A DNA stretch of 45,142 nucleotides. Origin: Coxiellaceae bacterium. GTDB taxonomy: Bacteria > Pseudomonadota > Gammaproteobacteria > Comchoanobacterales > Comchoanobacteraceae. The DNA lies in NCBI GenBank assembly GCA_902603055.1, contig CACKTD010000008.1, positions 1-45,142 on the forward strand, given 5' to 3'. The notes below the pieces were generated by a model. That model did no database searches. It saw only the letters and a program-made list of their open reading frames with translations, and was not told the origin of the DNA. Below are positions 15,383 through 22,547 of the stretch, one piece after another (within the stretch, counting starts at the first letter, position 1; the number at the start of each line of letters is the position of its first letter). The translations under genes and the position numbers were made by a program.

Positions 15383-16900
15383 ATGCAAGATGAAGCAAAA
15401 AAAGAAATAGCCATTGTATGGTTTAAGCGTGATTTACGTATTCAAGACCATGCCCCCCTTTTTGCAGCCAGTCGCTTAGGGATTCCTGTCGTACCACTTT
15501 ATGTCGTTGAAGTAGACTATTGGCAACAACCGTATGCCTCTATGAAACAATGGAAATTTATCCACGATTGTCTAGTTGATCTTAACAATGCACTCAAAGG
15601 TTTGGGACAACCTTTGGTTGTTCGAACGGGTGAAATTATTGCTGTTTTAAATACCCTTCAATCAAACTATCGTATTAAAGAAATTATTTGTCATGAAGAA
15701 ACCGGTACAGATTGGACCTATCAACGTGATATTGCAGTTCGAAAATGGTCAAGTGCTAATGGAGTTAAATTATCAGAATATCCTACAAACGGCGTTGTCC
15801 GACGATTACCCAATCGGGATGCTTGGTCCAAATTACGTAATGAACGTATGCGTACATCCATTGTTCCAACACCTGAAAAAATCATAGGGATTGAGGCAAT
15901 TAACCCGGGTCATTTACCAACCAAGGAAGACTCGATCTTTCAACAAGATAACGCAAAACCTCAAGCTGGTGGTCGGAAAGAAGGTATTGCCATATTAGAC
16001 TCTTTTTTAGAAGAGCGTGGAAAGTCCTACTTGTATTACATATCTGCTCCTGGAAAATCAGCAACCCATTGTTCACGGTTATCACCACATTTAACATGGG
16101 GCACATTATCAATGAAAGAGGTCGTGCATGCATTAGAAAAATTAAAACAACACAACGCGTACTCTAAACATTACTCAGCATTTTCATCCAGACTATCTTG
16201 GCGTTGTCATTTTGTTCAAAAACTAGAAGACCAACCTAGCATTGAGTTTAAATGCATGCATCCAGGATTTGAGACAATGCGCCAAGAATGTTCTGACGCT
16301 TGGCTCGATGCATGGAAGCTAGGTAAGACAGGGTATCCTATCATTGATGCGTGTATGCGTCAGTTAGCCCATGATGGTTGGATTACTTTTAGAATGCGCG
16401 CCATGTTAGCAAGTTTTGCGGGTTATCAGTTGTGGTTAGATTGGCGAGAATATGGGCCCTATTTAGGATCATTATTCACAGACTTTGAACCAGGTATACA
16501 TTTTAGCCAACTTCAAATGCAGTCTGGGGTAACTGGTATCAATGCAGTCCGCATGTATAACCCCATGAAACAATCTTTGGACCATGACCCTGAGGGAATA
16601 TATATTAAAAAGTGGGTTCCTGAACTTAAAGAAGTACCCAAAGCTTTTATTCATGAACCTTGGAAAATGAATATTGAGATCCAAAAAGATGCCCATTGCA
16701 TACTGGATCAAAACTACCCTGCTCCCATTGTCGACCATACGACATCCGTTCAAAGAGCTCGCAAAGAGATCAGTGCAATCCGCCATGAAATTGGATTTAA
16801 AGATACGGCTAAAAAAGTCTACAATAAACTTGGCAGCAGAAAACGTATCGCCAAAAAGCCCCCAAAAAAAGATAACAACCAACTCTCGTTTGATATTTAA
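15383..16900 (+). CDS. Cryptochrome/photolyase family flavoprotein, atypical active site
   Basis: 505-residue FAD protein of the photolyase/cryptochrome superfamily: N-terminal antenna-domain start IAIVWFKRDLRIQDHAPL, helical FAD domain with RLSWRCHFVQKL, LGKTGYPIIDACMRQLAHDG and FRMRAMLASF. In place of the DGDLAANNGGWQW region of E. coli PhrB it has DFEPGIHFSQLQMQSG: by alignment the flavin-facing Asn becomes His373 and the two Trp residues of that segment are missing. The tail is RYNP-type (RMYNPMKQSLDHDP). So it is probably a distinct subfamily, either a repair enzyme with other chemistry or a light sensor. Upstream of, but not coupled to, the hydrolase at 16948. Confidence 0.85.
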   Translation: MQDEAKKEIAIVWFKRDLRIQDHAPLFAASRLGIPVVPLYVVEVDYWQQPYASMKQWKFIHDCLVDLNNALKGLGQPLVVRTGEIIAVLNTLQSNYRIKEIICHEETGTDWTYQRDIAVRKWSSANGVKLSEYPTNGVVRRLPNRDAWSKLRNERMRTSIVPTPEKIIGIEAINPGHLPTKEDSIFQQDNAKPQAGGRKEGIAILDSFLEERGKSYLYYISAPGKSATHCSRLSPHLTWGTLSMKEVVHALEKLKQHNAYSKHYSAFSSRLSWRCHFVQKLEDQPSIEFKCMHPGFETMRQECSDAWLDAWKLGKTGYPIIDACMRQLAHDGWITFRMRAMLASFAGYQLWLDWREYGPYLGSLFTDFEPGIHFSQLQMQSGVTGINAVRMYNPMKQSLDHDPEGIYIKKWVPELKEVPKAFIHEPWKMNIEIQKDAHCILDQNYPAPIVDHTTSVQRARKEISAIRHEIGFKDTAKKVYNKLGSRKRIAKKPPKKDNNQLSFDI

Positions 16901-16947
16901 TATTTGGAGATTTTCTATGCTAGAATGTTGTTGGAGGTTTTTGTCTT

Positions 16948-17628
16948 ATGCAATCAAAATATACTATCGATGATCAAACATTTATTGGGTATTACGCCCA
17001 ACCAGATAAACCATCAGACCATGCAGTTTTAATTGCACCTAACTGGTGTGGGTGTGGCCAATTCTTTCATGAAAAGGCAGAAGAATTTGCTAAACTAGGC
17101 TTTCATGGGTTTGCGGTTGATATGTATGGAAATGGTCAGCTTGGACATAATGATGAAGAGAATAATGCACTCATGCAGCCACTTTTAAATGATCGACCAT
17201 TATTGCAAAAAAGAATACTTGCTTGTTATCAGCATGTGAAAACATTAACAGGTGTTACTAAAGTAAGCATTATGGGCTATTGTTTTGGAGGATTAGTTGC
17301 TCTAGATCTAGCACGTAGTGGTGTAAAGTTACACTCGACCATCAGTATACATGGTTTCTTAAGTGCCGCTCCAGACCATAAAAGTGTTCCCATTCAATCG
17401 AAGGTACTTGCATTACATGGCGCAAAAGATCCAATGGTTTTAGACGATCAGTTAGACGCTTTTAAAAAGGAGATGTCTGATCATGATATCGACTGGCAGT
17501 TACATATTTTTGGAGATGCTTACCATTCATTTGCAACACCAAATGGCGATGACCTGGCCACTGGTAAACTGTATTCACCGAAAGCAGATCATCGCACTAT
17601 GATTATGATTTTAGAAAGTCTCGAGTAG
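16948..17628 (+). CDS. Dienelactone hydrolase family protein
   Basis: Alpha/beta hydrolase of 226 residues, cytoplasmic. The nucleophile is Cys112 in GYCFGG, as in dienelactone hydrolases; the Asp is in LHGAKDPMV near 170 and the His in AYHSF near 194, giving a Cys-Asp-His triad. Start supported by GGAGG at 16933-16937. It follows the cryptochrome gene by 47 bases on the same strand. Its 3' end overlaps the convergent unknown gene by 26 bases. Natural substrate unknown; many members act on esters or lactones unrelated to chlorocatechol. Confidence 0.9.
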   Translation: MQSKYTIDDQTFIGYYAQPDKPSDHAVLIAPNWCGCGQFFHEKAEEFAKLGFHGFAVDMYGNGQLGHNDEENNALMQPLLNDRPLLQKRILACYQHVKTLTGVTKVSIMGYCFGGLVALDLARSGVKLHSTISIHGFLSAAPDHKSVPIQSKVLALHGAKDPMVLDDQLDAFKKEMSDHDIDWQLHIFGDAYHSFATPNGDDLATGKLYSPKADHRTMIMILESLE

Positions 17629-19102
17629 AAGGTAATAAATAATAAGTATTATATTCTGATGGTTTAAAAATACTACTATGCGAAAAAACATCACCAATCT
17701 TATTTATCTTTGCAGCTATATCTTCGTTTGTATATCTACAAGGACCTACTTTGGTTATAAATATACTTGATTTATCGTCCTTAATGTATTTTTTCAAATC
17801 AGGCCAATAGTCATCTAAAATTTCAGACTCAGATACATAATCCAATAAAAAATCAATCACTCGACCATTTGGATTTTTGCGTACAACTTCTTCTAAATAT
17901 TCTTTAGTAACTTTTTGGATAAAGTGTATTTTCAAAGTATCATCTGCACTACTAGCAAAGATAGATGTTAATGTCTTATGATCCATAGTTTTATCTTCTA
18001 CAAGTGCTTGTAACCCTGCTGGTTTTACATAATCCCATAAATTACTAAACTCTACAGGGTTTGCTTTCAGGATAAATAAAGCTAACTCTTTTTCATTACC
18101 CTTTAAGTCCACTTTATTAATCAGTTTATTTAAACAACTAATTTGGTACAAACTGGGAAGGTCCTTATATTTTAAAACATTTTCTATAAATAGGCGTTTT
18201 AATTCAGCTTTATTTTCTTCGGTTTGGAGACCATGTGCAAGGACAAACATCTTTCCATAATTAGAAAGTTCGTTAGATCGGATTAATTGGTCAAACTTGT
18301 TCTTAAATTGATCTATTTGGGCTTGTTCATAGAGTATGACATCTCCACTATTAATCATCATTTTAGTACGTTCAGTATATTTTTCTTCAAAGAAATAGTC
18401 TTTTACATTAACTTGATCCTTATAGTTCAATAATGATTTTAGTAAATGAATTGCATTCTCAGAGGGCGTCTCGATATTATTGTCAAGCATTTCTAGACGC
18501 TTTTTCATTTCAGATTCTAAGCATGTATTTTCGATATCATTAAAAAAGGAAGGTAACTTACTACCAAAAAAGTCAATAAACTCATTATTCAAATCTACAG
18601 TTAAGTTAGAGAGTTTGTTTTGATCTTTTATTATTGAAAATAACATGCGAGCTTCTATCTCAGACATGTTCTCTAAGTCTAAATGCCCAAAACTAAACAT
18701 CTTGTCTATTAGGTAAGCAGATTCCCCCACCAAAACTTGCTTCATTTTTGCTGGCATAGATTCTACTGAGATACCGGATTCATACATTTTTTTAGCATAT
18801 TCGAACGCATTTACAACAATTTCACGTTCTTGATCAGAACCGTAATAGGGTTTAGATTCAAAATAAAAATTAGAATAATAAAATTTATTACTAATGTTGT
18901 TATATTCTTTTCTTAAGTTTTCAATCTTCTCAATAGCATCAAGTGCATCTTGGTGATTGTGTATAATATAACCCATTAAACAGTTTAGACATGCTAGAAC
19001 ATAATTAAAAAAATCAATCTTAACCTTCTCATCTAAATCTTTTCTAAAGTAGTCTAGGAAACTAAAGTTTTTACCTAATAACGGCTGTGCTTCTTTACTC
19101 AT
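17603..19102 (-). CDS. Unknown 499-residue soluble protein
   Basis: Family not recognised. No signal peptide and no membrane helix; the sequence is rich in Lys, Glu, Asp, Asn and Leu and appears alpha-helical throughout (for example EKIENLRKEYNNISNKFYY near 60, and LFIENVLKYKDLPSLYQI near 310). Cysteine- and glycine-poor. Such lone, helical, low-complexity proteins are common among accessory or effector proteins of host-associated Gammaproteobacteria; that is a guess. Ribosome site AAAGG lies about 10 bases upstream of the ATG at 19102. The promoter is covered by a perfect 17-base palindrome. Convergent overlap with the hydrolase gene. Confidence 0.75.
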   Translation of the reverse strand: MSKEAQPLLGKNFSFLDYFRKDLDEKVKIDFFNYVLACLNCLMGYIIHNHQDALDAIEKIENLRKEYNNISNKFYYSNFYFESKPYYGSDQEREIVVNAFEYAKKMYESGISVESMPAKMKQVLVGESAYLIDKMFSFGHLDLENMSEIEARMLFSIIKDQNKLSNLTVDLNNEFIDFFGSKLPSFFNDIENTCLESEMKKRLEMLDNNIETPSENAIHLLKSLLNYKDQVNVKDYFFEEKYTERTKMMINSGDVILYEQAQIDQFKNKFDQLIRSNELSNYGKMFVLAHGLQTEENKAELKRLFIENVLKYKDLPSLYQISCLNKLINKVDLKGNEKELALFILKANPVEFSNLWDYVKPAGLQALVEDKTMDHKTLTSIFASSADDTLKIHFIQKVTKEYLEEVVRKNPNGRVIDFLLDYVSESEILDDYWPDLKKYIKDDKSSIFITKVGPCRYTNEDIAAKINKIGDVFSHSSIFKPSEYNTYYLLPSTRDFLKS

Positions 19103-19117
19103 AATTCTTTACCTTTT

Positions 19118-19134
19118 ATTGTTATTATAACAAT
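19118..19134 (-). promoter_or_regulatory. Palindrome over the -10 box of the unknown 499-residue gene
   Basis: ATTGTTAT-T-ATAACAAT, a perfect 8-bp-arm palindrome that contains the minus-strand TATAAT (19124-19129). It lies 16-32 bases upstream of the start codon. It may bind a dimeric repressor, although AT-rich palindromes can arise by chance. Confidence 0.45.
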
Positions 19135-19159
19135 AGAATATTAAGGAATTATGAAGATC

Positions 19160-19612
19160 TTAGGGACATACTGAATGGAGATCTTCTAGGCTTATTTTTG
19201 AATAATATGGTTTTATTCCAAGCTTCTTTGCTTGATGTGCATTAATTTCTAAAACGTACTGAATGGGTTCATTTGAGCTTGTCTTTCGATAGGAACGCGT
19301 ATCCATACGGGTTTCTATTTGTACCACCTCACCTTCGTCATTAACAAACAATATATCCAAAGGTATTAAGGTATTCTTCATCCAAAAACTAACATACATC
19401 GGTGTATCATAAACAAAGAGCATTCCTGCATCATTACCAAGTGCCTTACGATACTGTAAACCATAGTTTTTTTCTTGTAACGTACATGCAGGCTCTACTT
19501 GTAAATGAACACGGCCTTGATTCGGGTTAGATACGGTTATGGACTTACTTAGACCACATAAACTAAGCCAGATTAATAATACTATAAATAATTGATTTTT
19601 AGATTGAATCAT
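19160..19612 (-). CDS. DUF192 family exported protein
   Basis: 150 residues, with a signal peptide-like N-terminus (QLFIVLLIWLSLCGLSKS) and the complete DUF192 beta-fold: EKNYGLQYRKALGNDAGMLF, then SFWMKNTLIPLDILFV and VLEINAHQAKKLGI near the end. The biochemical role of the family is not established. An extended -10 box TGTTATAAT (minus strand, 19619-19627) ends 6 bases before the ATG with no ribosome site, suggesting a leaderless mRNA. Confidence 0.9.
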   Translation of the reverse strand: MIQSKNQLFIVLLIWLSLCGLSKSITVSNPNQGRVHLQVEPACTLQEKNYGLQYRKALGNDAGMLFVYDTPMYVSFWMKNTLIPLDILFVNDEGEVVQIETRMDTRSYRKTSSNEPIQYVLEINAHQAKKLGIKPYYSKISLEDLHSVCP

Positions 19613-19618
19613 GGGCCA

Positions 19619-19627
19619 ATTATAACA
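19619..19627 (-). promoter_or_regulatory. Extended -10 promoter, DUF192 gene (leaderless)
   Basis: TGTTATAAT on the minus strand, 6 bases from the start codon. Confidence 0.55.
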
Positions 19628-19697
19628 CGTTAAACTAATATAAAATATAGACTTTCATAGACTAATATGGGAATATTGGTATTAGGAAGGTATGCAT

Positions 19698-20390
19698 ATG
19701 AATAGTAAGATTTTGATAGTTGCAACATCTCATGATCAGATTGGTTCAACTCAACAGCAAACTGGTTTGTGGTTTGAGGAGTTAACTACACCCTTTTACG
19801 TTTTCAAAAGCTGTTCATTTAAAGTGGACATTGCCTCAATCAAAGGTGGTCGTATCCCAATTGATCCAAAAAGTTACTTAGAAAGTGATACGTTGCCTAA
19901 TAGTGTTGAGTCTTTTATAAAAGATAAAACAAACATGAGTCTTATCGAAAACTCACTTTGTATTTCGGATATCAAATCAGATGATTACGATGCATTATTT
20001 CTACCCGGTGGACATGGTGTAATGTGGGATTTCTCCTATTCAGAAACATTGGTACAACTTATTCTGAGTTTTCATAGCCAAAATAAAGTCATTGGTGCTG
20101 TTTGTCATGGCCCTGCTGCATTCGTTCATGTCATGGATGTAGATGGTAAACCCATTATCAAAAATAAAAACATGACTGGATTTACCAATGAAGAAGAGAA
20201 AATTGTTCAATTAGAACAGGAAGTTCCTTTCTTACTTGAATCAAAACTAAGGGAGTTGGGTGCTAACTTTATAAAATCTGATTTGTTTGAGCCAAATGTT
20301 ATTACTGATGGTTGGTTAGTAACAGGTCAGAACCCTGCATCGTCAGAACAAACTGCAAAGAAAATGTGTTACGTTTTAAACGAATCATAA
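19698..20390 (+). CDS. DJ-1/PfpI family protein (Hsp31-like, type 1 glutamine amidotransferase fold)
   Basis: 230 residues. Start at 19698 (MNSKILIV) because AGGAAGG at 19684-19690 is 7 bases upstream; the ATG at 19692 is too close to it. Seen: the nucleophile elbow AVCHGPAA with Cys136, the acidic partner Glu in LWFEELTTPF near 27, and the LFLPGGHGVMWD segment. This pattern matches class I glutamine amidotransferase-like proteins of the Hsp31/YedU side, which act as protein deglycases, glyoxalases or chaperones. A cytoplasmic stress role is likely but not proven. Convergent, overlapping coaBC by 22 bases. Confidence 0.9.
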   Translation: MNSKILIVATSHDQIGSTQQQTGLWFEELTTPFYVFKSCSFKVDIASIKGGRIPIDPKSYLESDTLPNSVESFIKDKTNMSLIENSLCISDIKSDDYDALFLPGGHGVMWDFSYSETLVQLILSFHSQNKVIGAVCHGPAAFVHVMDVDGKPIIKNKNMTGFTNEEEKIVQLEQEVPFLLESKLRELGANFIKSDLFEPNVITDGWLVTGQNPASSEQTAKKMCYVLNES

Positions 20391-21556
20391 TGAGTATTTA
20401 AAATCACATCCATAACTTTTTCTGCCAAAGAGAGCTTGCTACCCTGCCCCAAGTCAATTGGTGTTCGGGCGTCTAAACTCATATAAGATAATGAATTTTC
20501 ATCCACCTCAAATCCACTATCTGGACCGATTGTATTTAAAAATATAAGATCACATTTTTTTTCGTTTAATTTCACAAAGGCTTTATTTGTATCGAGCATA
20601 TCCTGCAGGGTAAAGGCCACACAAAAAGGCCGCTTCGATTTTAAATGGCCAACAGATGCAGCAATATCAGGATTCTTGACTAGTCTTAAGTCTAGCACTT
20701 CTTTCCTGGACGAGATCTTTGAGTCTGATGGGTCATCAAACCTAAAATCACTCACTGCGGCAACACTGACAAAAATATCATGTGAAGTGGCTACCTCCAT
20801 GACTTTACTATGCATTTCATGTGCTGTCTTAACATAATGTGCATCAACACCATAAGGCATTGATATAGCAGTTGGTCCACTGACTAACGAAACTGCTAAA
20901 CCGCGATGCACTGCAGCCTTTGCAATGGCGTATCCCATTTTTCCTGAACTACGATTACTTAAATATCTAACTGAATCAATAGGCTCGTGTGTAGGTCCAG
21001 CAGTAATGAGTATGGAGGGGCTTGGATTCTCCGATTTTAAAATACGAGCTAAAATACTTTCGGGTTCCTGCATACGACCAACACCTATATCACCACACGC
21101 TTGTTCACCATGATCAGGGTCAATTAGCTGATAACCAAGCTGTTGAAGGTTACGTATATTCTTTTGAGTTGCAGTATGGCTCCACATATTTGTATTCATT
21201 GCTGGTGCAATATGTATGGGGGCTTTGGTTGCCAGACAAGTTTGAGTCAGTAACTCATCTGCACTACCTACTGCAAGTTTTGCAATAATATTAGCTGTTG
21301 CAGGTGCTATCAGGATGCTATCAGCCCATCTAGCAAGTTGAATGTGTTGCATATCATCTTGTTGTGCACAATAAATACGATGGCCACACAAGGTTTCTAA
21401 TGTGGTCTTTGTCACAAACTTTTCAGCATTTTTAGATAACATTATTTTGATATCAAATTGATGCCGTTTCAGTAGTTGTACTAAAAAAGGTATTTTATAT
21501 GCTGCAATGCTGCCAGTTATACCAATTAAAATACGTTTGTGACTACTGACAGCCAT
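20369..21556 (-). CDS. coaBC: Bifunctional phosphopantothenoylcysteine decarboxylase / phosphopantothenate-cysteine ligase
   Basis: 395 residues, coenzyme A biosynthesis steps 2 and 3. The N-terminal CoaC (FMN) domain shows GITGSIAAYK, the substrate motif APAMNTNMW, and active-site Cys154 in ACGDIGVGRM. The C-terminal CoaB domain has ILITAGPTHEPIDSVRYLSN near 185, SSGKMGYAIAKAA and the ligase KNPDIAA motif near 288. Its start overlaps the end of coaX by 14 bases, so the two are co-translated. Both are housekeeping. Confidence 0.97.
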   Translation of the reverse strand: MAVSSHKRILIGITGSIAAYKIPFLVQLLKRHQFDIKIMLSKNAEKFVTKTTLETLCGHRIYCAQQDDMQHIQLARWADSILIAPATANIIAKLAVGSADELLTQTCLATKAPIHIAPAMNTNMWSHTATQKNIRNLQQLGYQLIDPDHGEQACGDIGVGRMQEPESILARILKSENPSPSILITAGPTHEPIDSVRYLSNRSSGKMGYAIAKAAVHRGLAVSLVSGPTAISMPYGVDAHYVKTAHEMHSKVMEVATSHDIFVSVAAVSDFRFDDPSDSKISSRKEVLDLRLVKNPDIAASVGHLKSKRPFCVAFTLQDMLDTNKAFVKLNEKKCDLIFLNTIGPDSGFEVDENSLSYMSLDARTPIDLGQGSKLSLAEKVMDVILNTHYDSFKT

Positions 21557-22316
21557 AAAACTGACTCATGATCGCTAACCCTTCTAAAACCAGGTTTGGT
21601 TTCAAATGATCAAAAATATGCTGGTCATTGAAAAGATTAGCAAACCCTCCTGTACCAATCGTCACAAGTGGTTCATCTTTGAAGTGTTGGATTGTTGCAA
21701 TTTTAAACGCTTGAATAGTTGATAAATGGGTATGGAATAAACCAATTTGAATACTCTCAGCAGTGGTCTGCCCGATCATAGATGATGGTGTAATGATCTC
21801 AACTGAAGATAATTTTGCTGTTTGTAAATGCAGGGAGTCCATCGCTACTTTCATGCCAGGGAAAATAACCCCCCCAATAAATTCTTTCTTATGACTGATC
21901 ACCGATAATGTCGTCGCTGTACCACAATCAACAACTAATAAATTTTTCTTAGGGTATGCCTTAACAGCAGCAACTGCATTTGCTAGTCGATCAGCCCCTA
22001 ATTCAGAGGGGTTTCTGTAAAGAACTTTCAACCCAACTTCTTTTTCGGGGTTAACAAACTTGGGTTCTTTTTTTAGATATTTTATGAATGCTGCTCGAAT
22101 TGTATAATCCAAAGAAGGAACAACCGAAGCCACTAGAATATCTTTGATTGAGTCTGGCTTCACGTGGTTTTCTTTCAACAAACTGATTAAAAAAATACCG
22201 AACTGATCTGATGAAAAAGCATGGGTGCTATTGTGACGAAATGTAATCTTTAAAGTTTTACCTTTAAAGACGCCACCAAAGATTTGTGAATTCCCAATGT
22301 CTAAACATAACAACAT
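21543..22316 (-). CDS. coaX: Type III pantothenate kinase
   Basis: 257 residues, ATP-dependent phosphorylation of pantothenate, first step of CoA synthesis. Seen: LDIGNSQIFGGVF at the N-terminus (phosphate loop with Asp6), LGADRLANAVAA near 105, and VVDCGTATTLSVI near 125, all typical of CoaX rather than CoaA. First gene of coaX-coaBC. A TATACT box (minus strand, 22324-22329) ends 7 bases before the ATG and no Shine-Dalgarno sequence exists, so the mRNA appears leaderless. Confidence 0.96.
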   Translation of the reverse strand: MLLCLDIGNSQIFGGVFKGKTLKITFRHNSTHAFSSDQFGIFLISLLKENHVKPDSIKDILVASVVPSLDYTIRAAFIKYLKKEPKFVNPEKEVGLKVLYRNPSELGADRLANAVAAVKAYPKKNLLVVDCGTATTLSVISHKKEFIGGVIFPGMKVAMDSLHLQTAKLSSVEIITPSSMIGQTTAESIQIGLFHTHLSTIQAFKIATIQHFKDEPLVTIGTGGFANLFNDQHIFDHLKPNLVLEGLAIMSQFYGCQ

Positions 22317-22323
22317 AGCTATA

Positions 22324-22329
22324 AGTATA
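22324..22329 (-). promoter_or_regulatory. -10 box, coaX (leaderless)
   Basis: TATACT on the minus strand, 7 bases before the start codon. The remaining 231-base intergenic region holds an AT-rich near-palindrome (GTTTTTT ... AAAAAAC, 22360-22380) and the promoter of the next gene. Confidence 0.45.
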
Positions 22330-22500
22330 AACCAATTTGATATGAATTTTTAATAGCCTGTTTTTTATAATATAAAAAACCGTAGATCAAAATAAATAAA
22401 TGCAAGATTAAAGCCATGCATCTTATAAATTATATCGCACAACAAAAACGTATAGTGTTGATATTACAGTATGTTTTATTAAAGCAAAATATATTTTTTA

Positions 22501-22529
22501 TTGTTTTAGTTATTTAAAAAAGTTATAAT
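22501..22529 (+). promoter_or_regulatory. Promoter of the 670-residue unknown gene
   Basis: TTGTTT (22501-22506), 17-base spacer, TATAAT (22524-22529); GGAG ribosome site at 22536-22539, 8 bases before the ATG. A strong-looking sigma-70 promoter. Confidence 0.65.
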
Positions 22530-22547
22530 CACTTTGGAGTTATTTTT

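Noticed and set aside
16472-16882. Minus-strand open frame of 136 codons opposite the cryptochrome gene
   Set aside because: Antisense shadow of a conserved FAD domain; no recognisable protein pattern.
19118-19134. Zur box at the palindrome before the 499-residue gene
   Set aside because: Arms TGTTAT/ATAACA look similar to Zur half-sites, but the centre is two bases shorter than the consensus, so Zur binding is doubtful.
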